Assembly: GCF_037152535.1 (NCBI RefSeq)
Contig: NZ_JBBCMA010000002.1
Location: 62,001-126,000 of the forward strand
From: Leclercia sp. AS011
GTDB lineage: Bacteria > Pseudomonadota > Gammaproteobacteria > Enterobacterales > Enterobacteriaceae
Reading direction: 5' to 3'
Length of the DNA: 64,000 bases
Below, in pieces: positions 27,263-35,110 of this stretch; position 1 is the stretch's first letter, and every line of letters starts with the position of its first letter. The notes below the pieces were generated by a model, which worked only from the letters and a program-made list of their open reading frames with translations, made no database searches and was not told where the DNA came from. Both the position numbers and the translations under genes were made by a program.

Positions 27263-27961
27263 ATGAGTTCAAGACAAGATATCAGGGATGGTGCCGACTT
27301 TGAACATTCATTGAGAGGGCTGGTTTATACCGATGTGCTGGGATGGATAGATATGGGCCATGCTCGTGGCAATGATGTCGAAGAACTCAGAAGACAGTTC
27401 ATGCAGGGTGAGGGAAGCGGGCAAGATTACTATGTTGTAATGTATCGTCAGGATATGCATATAGCAAAATTTTGCTCTCGCCTGGGTATTGGAAGGTTTG
27501 CCAGATGGGAAATCAAACGTGGCCGTGATATGCACGATATCAATCGTATGATGTTGGCAATGATGATGAGTACCGCATTGAATTTCGAAGACTTACAAAG
27601 CTATCGATTATTTACCTGGTATACTGATAGCGGCTTTAGTGGAGAAGATTTAGTTTCAGATTTGTTTGGATTCTATCGTGCTATCAGGCCTGGCTTCTAT
27701 ACGGATCAGGTGAAGCCTGTAAGCTATGAATCTGCACTACGGCGTTGGGATTATTATGGAGCTATTGGTACCTTTAAAAATCGAGGCTTTAAACCCATTA
27801 TTTTTCCCGATCCTGACGATCCCTGTGTTAAGCATGAGCCTTACATCGCTGAGCTTCCGATGTTTATGAAATGGTTATATCCCTGGGATGATTTTACCTC
27901 TGGTATCGTCAACGTCCTTACAGAAAATGGTACAGCATTTGGCTATATAGGAATGAGATAA
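27263..27961 (+). CDS. uncharacterised protein, DUF4056-like
   Basis: 232 residues, no signal peptide or membrane segment evident. The pattern VYTDVLGWIDMGHARGNDVEELRR followed later by FSGEDLVSDLFGFYRAIRPG recalls DUF4056 proteins, where the D/H pair in the first motif is conserved; this assignment is from memory and tentative. It overlaps the next gene by 1 bp (TAATG), so the two are coupled. The preceding 210 bp are AT-rich and hold its promoter. Codon use is more AT-rich than the fosA and patD neighbours. Confidence 0.6.
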   Translation: MSSRQDIRDGADFEHSLRGLVYTDVLGWIDMGHARGNDVEELRRQFMQGEGSGQDYYVVMYRQDMHIAKFCSRLGIGRFARWEIKRGRDMHDINRMMLAMMMSTALNFEDLQSYRLFTWYTDSGFSGEDLVSDLFGFYRAIRPGFYTDQVKPVSYESALRRWDYYGAIGTFKNRGFKPIIFPDPDDPCVKHEPYIAELPMFMKWLYPWDDFTSGIVNVLTENGTAFGYIGMR

Positions 27962-28386
27962 TGCTCTCCACGTTTGTTAGATACCTGATTGCTATATCCA
28001 TCACCGCCTCAATCCTGGGCGGGCTATTTATTTACCTCATAGCCTCCAACATCAACGGTATGACCGTTTACAAAGAGACCGACCGTTACCGTTATTACAC
28101 ACTCACTGACAAACAAATTAAAAACGCGCCGAGAATTTCGCAAAATTACTATTTCGAATTTCAATCCGGCGACGGATATACGCCATCAAATGCCATTATT
28201 TTCAAAGACGCGACTGACCCTGAACCGCTTCGAGCCTATCTTGCTGGTTCAGGGTACAGCCGGCAGCAACGACAACAGCGTGGAATGGAGGTGTGGTGTG
28301 CCCCCAAAAAAACATGCAGCGATCGTTTCTATTTGTACGTCGATAAACATGCTAAAGAAGTCACCTTAACAACCCTCCAGCATTGA
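27961..28386 (+). CDS. uncharacterised membrane-anchored small protein
   Basis: 141 residues. A hydrophobic segment at about residues 8-28 (YLIAISITASILGGLFIYLIA) suggests an inner-membrane anchor or signal sequence with the remainder in the periplasm. Two Cys near the end (WCAPKKTCSD) could form a disulfide. No family recognised. It is translationally coupled to the preceding DUF4056-like gene, so they may act together. Confidence 0.6.
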   Translation: MLSTFVRYLIAISITASILGGLFIYLIASNINGMTVYKETDRYRYYTLTDKQIKNAPRISQNYYFEFQSGDGYTPSNAIIFKDATDPEPLRAYLAGSGYSRQQRQQRGMEVWCAPKKTCSDRFYLYVDKHAKEVTLTTLQH

Positions 28387-28596
28387 GCCCATACTTTCAG
28401 GTCAGGTGGCGTATATAGCCGCCGACAACAGCCATTTCCTCAGTGTTTCACTATGTGAAACATTTCTCTTCGCGCTTCTTTGATTCCCCTCACGCATCCC
28501 GATCCTGCGCTCGTCAGCCTCTGCGGATTCTTTACACTCAGCTTCATAACAATCACGTCACATTTGTTGACACCTTTCCTGACCTCAGGAGGTTAT

Positions 28597-29919
28597 ATGG
28601 CTAATACCGACTCAGAATTCGCAGGTGATTACGCCCCTGCCGGGCAGCAAGCGCCTGCCCAAAGCAGAACCAAAATGATGCTCTCGGCGGGCATCGGTCA
28701 TTTTATCGAGTGGTTTGATTTCGGGCTTTACGGCACCCTGGCGGCGATTATCGCCACCAACTTCTTCGCCAGCGGCGATCCGGTCATCGGGCTGCTGAAA
28801 TCCTTCGCGGTCTTCGGCTCTGGCTTTCTGATGCGTCCGCTGGGCGGGCTCTTTTTTGGCTCGATGGGCGATCGCTTAGGGCGGCGCAAGGTGCTGGTGA
28901 CCGTCATCGTCATCACCTCCTGCTCCACCTTCGTGATGGGCATTTTGCCGACCTGGCATCAGGTCGGAATACTCGCCCCGGTGCTGTTGGTGATCACCCG
29001 TCTGGTACAGGGCTTTGCCGCAGGCGGTGAAAGTTCAGGCGTCATTACCTATCTGGCCGAAAGCGCCAAACCCAACCGTCGCGCCACGCTCACCTGCTGG
29101 AGTGAAAACTTCAGTTTTATGGCCTTCGTCTGTGGCTCCGGGCTGGTGCTGTTTCTCACCCATACGCTCGGCGAAAGCGCCATGAACGACTGGGGCTGGC
29201 GCATTCCGTTCCTGCTGGCGGCCCCCCTGGGGTTAGGCGGGCTTTATATGCGTCGCAATATGGAAGACTCCAGCGAATTTAAAAAGCTGCAACAGACCGG
29301 CAAGCTGGAGAAAGCGCCCCTGCGCAAATCCCTCTCCACCTCTTCACGCGCCCTGTTGTTCTGCACCGGCTTCGTGGTGGTCAAAGCGGTCAGCAGCTGG
29401 GTGCTGCAGTCCTTTATGCCGGGCTATCTCTCGACCCATTTGCACTACAGCAAAACCGACGCCTATCTCATCACCACGCTTGGATTACTGAGCGTCGCGG
29501 TCTGTATGCCCATCACCGGCTATCTCTCCGATATCTGGGGGCGCCGTCCGCTGATGCTGATGGGCTGCGGGGGCTTCATCCTGCTCACGTACCCGGCCAT
29601 GCTGGTGATGAGCCAGGGCTCGGTGGGATCCTCCATCGCGGCCATGAGTATGCTGGGCATCTTTGTCGCCATGTTTAACGGCGGCTGCGGCGCGGCGATG
29701 GTTGAACTCTTCCCGACCGCCATTCGCTACGGCAGTATCGCCATCGCCTACAACCTGACCGTGGCGATCTTCGGCGGCGTCACGCCGCTGGCCTCCGCCA
29801 GCCTGATCTCGCTTACCGGCGATCCGCTTTCCCCTGCGTGGTACGTGATGATCACCGCGCTTATCTCATTCATTGCCGTGTGGCTGGCCAAAGAAACCGC
29901 CGGCAAAGTGCTGGATTAA
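28597..29919 (+). CDS. MFS transporter, metabolite:H+ symporter type
   Basis: 440 residues, about twelve membrane segments. The start of the hydrophobic core, GIGHFIEWFDFGLYG, and the loop GSMGDRLGRRKVL are typical of the MHS subfamily (ProP, KgtP, ShiA), which carries organic acids, betaines and similar solutes with protons. ATG 28597 follows AGGAGG; an earlier ATG lacks a ribosome site. It is the first gene of a five-gene sugar-acid cluster, so the likely substrate is a sugar acid. Confidence 0.85.
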   Translation: MANTDSEFAGDYAPAGQQAPAQSRTKMMLSAGIGHFIEWFDFGLYGTLAAIIATNFFASGDPVIGLLKSFAVFGSGFLMRPLGGLFFGSMGDRLGRRKVLVTVIVITSCSTFVMGILPTWHQVGILAPVLLVITRLVQGFAAGGESSGVITYLAESAKPNRRATLTCWSENFSFMAFVCGSGLVLFLTHTLGESAMNDWGWRIPFLLAAPLGLGGLYMRRNMEDSSEFKKLQQTGKLEKAPLRKSLSTSSRALLFCTGFVVVKAVSSWVLQSFMPGYLSTHLHYSKTDAYLITTLGLLSVAVCMPITGYLSDIWGRRPLMLMGCGGFILLTYPAMLVMSQGSVGSSIAAMSMLGIFVAMFNGGCGAAMVELFPTAIRYGSIAIAYNLTVAIFGGVTPLASASLISLTGDPLSPAWYVMITALISFIAVWLAKETAGKVLD

Positions 29920-29936
29920 CTGTTCCCGGAGTTGTT

Positions 29937-31088
29937 ATGAAAATACGTCACGTTGAATGTTTTCCACTGAAGATCACCCCAAAGCAGGCCTATCTCGGGG
30001 GGAGCGTCGAGGGGCATGACAGCGATTACTACTATCGTCCGGAGTACCGCTGCGTCTATTCGCGCAAAATGGAGACCTGCCTGGTCAAAATTACCACCGA
30101 CGACGGCTGCGTTGGCTGGGGTGAAGCGCTGGCCCCGGTGGTGCCGCAGGTCATTGCGGAGCTCATCACCCAGCTCTTCGCACCGCTGCTGATCGGGCAA
30201 TCGCCTTTTTCAAGCGGGGTGCTGAACGCCCGCATGTACGATGCCATGCGCGATCGCGGCCATACCACCGGCTACCATATCGATGCCCTTGCCGCCGTGG
30301 ATATCGCCCTGTGGGATCTTAAAGGCAAGCTGCTAGGCCAGCCGGTCTGGCAGCTGCTGGGCGGTGCCTGGCGTGACACCATTCCTTGTTACGTTTCGGG
30401 GTTGCCTGAGCCCGACCTGCCTGCGCGTTGCCAGCTGGCGAAACGCTGGCAGGAGAAGGGCTTTAATGCCGTCAAGCTGGCGCTGGGCTACGGCGTGCGG
30501 GAAGACATCGCCAACGTGAAGGCCATACGTGAAACCCTGGGCGAAGAGGCGCAACTCTTCCTCGATGCCCACTGGAACTACAGCGTGGCAGAAGCCGCCG
30601 AGCTGGCAACGGCGTTGCGCGACTACGGCGTCGGTTTTCTCGAAGCGCCGCTGTTGCCGGAAGATGTGGCAGGGCACCGCGAGCTACGGGCCAAAAGCCC
30701 GGTGGCGATTGCGCTGGGCGAAACCGAGCGCACCCGCTACCAGTTCAAACCCTTTATCGAGCAGCGGGCGGCGGACATTCTGCAGCCGGACGTGGGCCGC
30801 ACCGGCATCAGCGAGCTGATGCACATCGCCTCGCTGGCGGAGACCTGGAACCTGAAGGTCGCCCCGCATCTCAGCGTCGGTCTTGCGCCCTGTATCGCCG
30901 CTTCGCTGCACGTCGCAGCCGCCATCCCCAATCTCTACATGCTGGAGTATCAGCCTCCGGTCTTTGAGATTGCCAACCAACTTCTCACCACGCCGCTCAT
31001 CTGCCAGCAGGGGGCGTATCAGCTGCCGCAGGGGCCGGGGCTGGGTATTGAAATCAATGAAGACGCCGTCATGGAGGCAACATGTTAA
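29937..31088 (+). CDS. enolase-superfamily (mandelate racemase-like) sugar acid dehydratase
   Basis: 383 residues with an N-terminal capping domain (1-125) and a (beta/alpha)7-beta barrel. Visible active-site elements: Lys in FNAVKLALG near 180, metal ligands D in LDAHWNYS, E in LEAPLLP and E in ALGETERT, then QPDVGR and the general-base His in APHLSVG near 325. Such enzymes abstract the proton next to a carboxylate and often dehydrate aldonic or aldaric acids to 2-keto-3-deoxy acids. With an aldolase and a 2-keto-3-deoxy kinase following, dehydration of a hexonate or related acid is likely. The exact sugar cannot be read. It overlaps the next gene by 7 bp. Confidence 0.85.
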   Translation: MKIRHVECFPLKITPKQAYLGGSVEGHDSDYYYRPEYRCVYSRKMETCLVKITTDDGCVGWGEALAPVVPQVIAELITQLFAPLLIGQSPFSSGVLNARMYDAMRDRGHTTGYHIDALAAVDIALWDLKGKLLGQPVWQLLGGAWRDTIPCYVSGLPEPDLPARCQLAKRWQEKGFNAVKLALGYGVREDIANVKAIRETLGEEAQLFLDAHWNYSVAEAAELATALRDYGVGFLEAPLLPEDVAGHRELRAKSPVAIALGETERTRYQFKPFIEQRAADILQPDVGRTGISELMHIASLAETWNLKVAPHLSVGLAPCIAASLHVAAAIPNLYMLEYQPPVFEIANQLLTTPLICQQGAYQLPQGPGLGIEINEDAVMEATC

Positions 31089-31978
31089 AAGGCAACGTAC
31101 CGATTCTGGCTACCGCGTTTGATGCAGAGGGCGAAGTGGATTTCGTCTCGATTGAGCGGCTGGTGAAATTCCTCCTGCAACAGGGCATCGATGGCCTGGC
31201 GCTGTTCGGCAACGCCTCTGAAGGCTATGCCCTGACCCTGGGCGAAAAAGAGGCGCTGTTTGCCTGCGTGAAAAACCTTACCGGCGATCTGCCGCTGGTG
31301 GCCGCCGCCGGGGGAGCCGCCTCTGCGGTGGCGATAGAAGATATCGCCCGGATACAGCGCTGGGGGGCGCAGGTGGCGATGGTCAATCCACCGTCGGTCG
31401 TCAAACCTGGCCCGGAGGAGATCGTTAATTTTTACCGGGAGATCTGCGCGGCCTGCGATATCGACATCATGATTCAGGACGCGCCGCTGATGACCGGGGT
31501 CAACATCCCGGTAGCCACGCTGGTCACGCTGTGCCAGTCGTTTCCGGCTATCAAGTACATCAAAGTGGAGCAACCGCCCACCACGCTGAAAATCACCGCC
31601 CTGAAGCATGCGCTGGGCGACAGCGTCGGGCTGTTTGGCGGCCTGAACGCCGGTTTTCTTTATGAAGAGCTACGCCGTGGGGTGATCGGTACCATGCCCG
31701 CCTGCGAATTCCCGGACGTCATCAACATGATCCTGCAGGCCTGGCAGCATAACCCGCGGGAAGCGCAGTCGCTCTTTTACCGCTATCTTCCCTTCCTGCG
31801 CTATGGCGTGCAGCCGGGCATCGGCGTGGCGATCCACAAAACCGTCCTGCACCGGGCGGGGATCTTCACCACCGACGTGGTGCGTGAACCGGCCAAACGG
31901 CTGGACGCGGTCACCCGCGACGAATTGCAGGATCTCACCGACGCGCTGCCGCTGGCGGTGTTTGGATCGCGGGTATGA
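31082..31978 (+). CDS. DapA-family aldolase/lyase
   Basis: 298 residues, class-I aldolase of the dihydrodipicolinate synthase / N-acetylneuraminate lyase family. It has GLALFGNASEGYALT in place of the GTTGE motif and a Schiff-base Lys in AIKYIKVEQPP near 161. Members in sugar-acid operons cleave or dehydrate 2-keto-3-deoxy acids. It overlaps the upstream dehydratase and the downstream kinase (4 bp), so the four genes are one translationally coupled unit. Confidence 0.85.
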   Translation: MLKGNVPILATAFDAEGEVDFVSIERLVKFLLQQGIDGLALFGNASEGYALTLGEKEALFACVKNLTGDLPLVAAAGGAASAVAIEDIARIQRWGAQVAMVNPPSVVKPGPEEIVNFYREICAACDIDIMIQDAPLMTGVNIPVATLVTLCQSFPAIKYIKVEQPPTTLKITALKHALGDSVGLFGGLNAGFLYEELRRGVIGTMPACEFPDVINMILQAWQHNPREAQSLFYRYLPFLRYGVQPGIGVAIHKTVLHRAGIFTTDVVREPAKRLDAVTRDELQDLTDALPLAVFGSRV

Positions 31979-32868
31979 ATTACATTGCCGTTGACTGGGG
32001 CACCAGCAATTTCCGGGCGATCGGCGTGCGTGACGGCCAGGTGATCCGCACCGTGCAGGATACCTGCGGCGTGGCGACCTGCGAGCGTGCTGAATTGCCG
32101 GCGATCCTGCGTAAGCAGCTGCTGCGGCTGGAAGACGCCTGGGACCCGCATTTGCCCGTACTGCTGTGCGGCATGATTGGCAGCAATATCGGTATTGCCG
32201 ATGCGGGCTACATGGCGTTGCCGCTTAGCTTCCGCGACCTGTTGGGTAAGGGCCGCGAACTGCCCGGGATCCTGAGCAACCCGCTGACCCTGCGGCCGGG
32301 TATCTGCGATCCGCGGGCCAATGAAGTCTGCCGTGGGGAAGAGATGCAGTTAGCCGGGGCCATCGCCCTGACGGACGCCTGCACCTTTGCCGCCGTGGGC
32401 ACCCACAGCAAATGGATGACCATTGACCGCCAGCAGCAGCGCGTGACGGGCCTGCGCACCCTGATGACCGGCGAGCTCTATCACCTGGTGTTGAATCATT
32501 CGGTGGTGGGTAAAGGGCTCCCCCCGCAGGCGACCTCCGCCAGCGCCTTCAGCGAGGGCGTTGCCGTGGCGCAATCGGTCGAGGCCGGGCAGGGCGAACT
32601 GGTGAGCGAGCTGTTCCGCTGTCGGGGGCGCTACATTCTGGGGGATCTCGACCCGGCCTGCGCCGCAAGCTGGCTCTCCGGCCTGCTGATTGGGCACGAG
32701 ATCCTGCGCGGTCACCCAGGGAAGACGCGGGTCTGTTTTATCGGCAGCCGCGCCTTGCTTCCCCTCTACCAGCAGGCCTGCGAGCAAATCGGGCTGCCTT
32801 GCTCCACCCTCGAGGCGGAAACCGCCCTGATTGCCGGGCTCAATGAGGTATTCCGCCATGATAGCTAG
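31975..32868 (+). CDS. dgoK: 2-dehydro-3-deoxygalactonokinase-like sugar acid kinase
   Basis: 297 residues, DgoK family (ASKHA fold). It begins MNYIAVDWGTSNFRAIGV, the phosphate-1 motif, with GTHSKWM near 142 and a C-terminal GSRALLPLYQQA. It should phosphorylate 2-keto-3-deoxy-galactonate or a close analogue at O6, giving the substrate of the next enzyme. Start and stop overlap both neighbours. The symbol is given for family; substrate is inferred. Confidence 0.85.
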   Translation: MNYIAVDWGTSNFRAIGVRDGQVIRTVQDTCGVATCERAELPAILRKQLLRLEDAWDPHLPVLLCGMIGSNIGIADAGYMALPLSFRDLLGKGRELPGILSNPLTLRPGICDPRANEVCRGEEMQLAGAIALTDACTFAAVGTHSKWMTIDRQQQRVTGLRTLMTGELYHLVLNHSVVGKGLPPQATSASAFSEGVAVAQSVEAGQGELVSELFRCRGRYILGDLDPACAASWLSGLLIGHEILRGHPGKTRVCFIGSRALLPLYQQACEQIGLPCSTLEAETALIAGLNEVFRHDS

Positions 32869-33499
32869 CGCCGGGATTATTGCGATTTTACGTGGCATCA
32901 CCCCTGACGATTGCGTGGAGCAGGTGGCCTGCCTGCGCGATCATGGCATCACCACGGTTGAGATCACCACCAACTCACCGGCGTGGGTCACCAGCCTGCA
33001 ACGGCTGCATGATGCCTTTGGTGATGGGGTAACGGTGGGCGCAGGCACGGTGTTAACGCCGGAGCATGTGGCGCTCTGCGCCGCCGCCGGGGGGCAATTT
33101 ATCCTCACCCCTAACCTCGATCTGCGGGTGATCCAGGCGGCAAAACGCCAGGGGCTGGGGGTGTGCGCAGGGGTGATGTCGCCCAGCGAGATTTTCAGCG
33201 CCTGCGAGGCGGGGGCCGACGTGCTGAAGATTTTCCCGGCTAGCGCCCTGCCGGAAAACTATCCGCAAATGATCAAAGGCCCGCTCTCCGCGCCGGTGCG
33301 CTTTTCGGCGGTGGGGGGCGTGGATCTCAATAACGCCGCCGATTACCTGCGCTACTACGACAGCGTGGGGATCGGCAGCGCGCTCTATCGCCCCGGGCAG
33401 TCGGTCGCCGCCACGGCGGAGCGCTGCGCGCAGCTGCTAGAGGGGCGGGAGCGCGGCGCCGCTAATTTTGCGCGCGGCAGAGATCAGAAAATGGCGTAG
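32858..33499 (+). CDS. dgoA: 2-dehydro-3-deoxy-6-phospho-galactonate/gluconate aldolase
   Basis: 213 residues, KDPG/KDPGal aldolase family: AILRGITPDD at the start, catalytic Glu in TVEITTNSP near 38, Schiff-base Lys in VLKIFPAS near 129. It should split the phosphorylated keto-deoxy acid into pyruvate and glyceraldehyde 3-phosphate. ATG 32858 overlaps dgoK by 11 bp. Its last 63 bp overlap the convergent IclR gene, an unusually long tail overlap. Confidence 0.85.
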   Translation: MIASAGIIAILRGITPDDCVEQVACLRDHGITTVEITTNSPAWVTSLQRLHDAFGDGVTVGAGTVLTPEHVALCAAAGGQFILTPNLDLRVIQAAKRQGLGVCAGVMSPSEIFSACEAGADVLKIFPASALPENYPQMIKGPLSAPVRFSAVGGVDLNNAADYLRYYDSVGIGSALYRPGQSVAATAERCAQLLEGRERGAANFARGRDQKMA

Positions 33500-34126
33500 T
33501 TTGTCGATGTCCAGCTTATCGCCCTGGATATTCGACAGGGCGATGGCGGCCTGCATGCCCGGAATGATGCAGGCCATCCGGTAATCCGTTTCGTCAAAGG
33601 TTTTACCAAACACCTGATGGCGGCGGGCCTCTTCGATATCGCGCTTGAGCAGCTGATAATCGTGTACGCCGAGGCGAGCCACGATCTCTTCGTCACTCAT
33701 GGCCGACAGCAGTTTGATGCCAATCACCGAGTCATGCACCGGAAAAGATTCGTAGTTGCCGATAGCTCTGGCGATGCTTTTGCCGCCACGGGTATGAATG
33801 AGATAAACCACGTTTTTGCCGCTTAACACTCCCACCACAATCGACACCGAGTGGCTGCCGGTCTCCTCCAGCATCTCCAGCACGGCGGTATAAAACGCCG
33901 AATTATGGATCGCGTTCGCCGAGAGACGATGGATGCCCATCCCCAGGCTGTACTTGCGCCTGGCGTCCTGCTGCACCATCTCCAGCGCCAGTAGCGTTTG
34001 CATCAGACGGGAGACTTTCGCTGGATCCAGCCCCATCTCACGGCCAATCTCACGAATACCAAAAGCACGACTCCCTGTCGCCAGCAGATTAAGGCAACGG
34101 AATGCGTCAAAGACAGTGCTGTTCAT
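33437..34126 (-). CDS. IclR-family regulator of the sugar-acid cluster
   Basis: 229 residues. N-terminal winged HTH (VFDAFRCLNLLA, then FGIREIGREMGLDPAKVSRLM) and a C-terminal ligand-binding domain (FPVHDSVIGIKLLSAM near 130). It converges on and overlaps the aldolase gene, a placement typical of a local regulator, probably responding to the sugar acid or its keto-deoxy product. Confidence 0.82.
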   Translation of the reverse strand: MNSTVFDAFRCLNLLATGSRAFGIREIGREMGLDPAKVSRLMQTLLALEMVQQDARRKYSLGMGIHRLSANAIHNSAFYTAVLEMLEETGSHSVSIVVGVLSGKNVVYLIHTRGGKSIARAIGNYESFPVHDSVIGIKLLSAMSDEEIVARLGVHDYQLLKRDIEEARRHQVFGKTFDETDYRMACIIPGMQAAIALSNIQGDKLDIDKLRHFLISAARKISGAALPPL

Positions 34127-34213
34127 TTCACCTTCCAGGCAATGTATTCAGTGATTTGAGTGTAAGGGGAGAAGGGGAGGAAAAGTATGGTTGGCAACGA
34201 CGAGTGTGAACGC

Positions 34214-34251
34214 GACAAGAAAAAAGATAATCGGGGAACCCAGGCTCCCCG
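34214..34251 (-). terminator. terminator of the alpha/beta hydrolase gene
   Basis: On the minus strand a stem CGGGGA/TCCCCG (34232-34251) is followed by ATTATCTTTTTTCTTG. It begins 10 bp after the hydrolase stop. Confidence 0.7.
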
Positions 34252-34260
34252 GTCAACGCC

Positions 34261-35082
34261 TTACAGCGACTTCACAAACGTCAGCAGATCTTCGTTCAGC
34301 TGGTCCTGATGGGTCAGCGCAAAGCCGTGCGGTGCGTTGTCATACACCTTCAGTTCCGCGTTGCTAATCAGCTCCGCCGCCACTTTACCGGTGGTTTCGA
34401 ACGGCACAATCTGGTCGTTGCTGCCGTGGATCACCAGCGTCGGGACGTCGACTTTCGCCATATCCGGGCGGAAGTCGGTTTCGGCAAAGGCGGTCACGCA
34501 GTCGAGGGTCCCTTTCAGGGACGCCAGCAGGGCGATATTCAGGGTCTGGGTCAGGCCGCCTTCCGACACCTTTTGTCCGGCGTTAAGGCCGTAGAACGGG
34601 GTGGCGAAATCGCTGATGAACTGGGCGCGATCTTTCAGTAGCCCGTCACGAATACCGGCGAAAACAGACTGATCCACGCCCTGCGGATAGGAGTCGGATT
34701 TGCCGAAGATCGGCGTAACCGCCCCCAGCAGCGCCAGACCGGCCACGCGGTCGGTGCCGTAGGTGCCGATATAACGACTCACGTCGCCGCCGCCCATCGA
34801 GAAGCCCACCAGGGTCACGTCGCGCAGATCGAGCGCGGTGATCAGGTCGTTGATGTCGGAGGCAAAGGTGTCGTAGTCATAACCATTCCACGGCTGATCC
34901 GAGCGGCCAAAGCCGCGGCGGTCGAAGGCGATGGCGCGGAAGCCGCGCTCCGCCAGATAGTTAAGCTGGCTGTCCCACATGTCGGCATCCAGCGGCCAGC
35001 CGTGGCTGAACAGCACCGGCTTACCCGCGCCCCAGTCTTTGTAGTAAATCTGAGTACCGTCTTTCGCTTTAATCGTCGCCAT
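34261..35082 (-). CDS. alpha/beta hydrolase (non-haem chloroperoxidase/arylesterase type)
   Basis: 273 residues. The catalytic triad is clear: S95 in GFSMGG, D223 in GSNDQIVP and H252 in APHGF. The oxyanion region is SHGWPLD near 26-32. Family members hydrolyse esters and, with peroxide and an organic acid, show bromo- or chloroperoxidase activity through peracid formation. It lies 28 bp after the MFS gene on the same strand, so it may be the last gene of the amidohydrolase-DoxX-MFS operon, and then ends at a terminator. Confidence 0.88.
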   Translation of the reverse strand: MATIKAKDGTQIYYKDWGAGKPVLFSHGWPLDADMWDSQLNYLAERGFRAIAFDRRGFGRSDQPWNGYDYDTFASDINDLITALDLRDVTLVGFSMGGGDVSRYIGTYGTDRVAGLALLGAVTPIFGKSDSYPQGVDQSVFAGIRDGLLKDRAQFISDFATPFYGLNAGQKVSEGGLTQTLNIALLASLKGTLDCVTAFAETDFRPDMAKVDVPTLVIHGSNDQIVPFETTGKVAAELISNAELKVYDNAPHGFALTHQDQLNEDLLTFVKSL

Positions 35083-35110
35083 AGTCTCTTCCTCAAGGTG
35101 TTTTTAGGTT

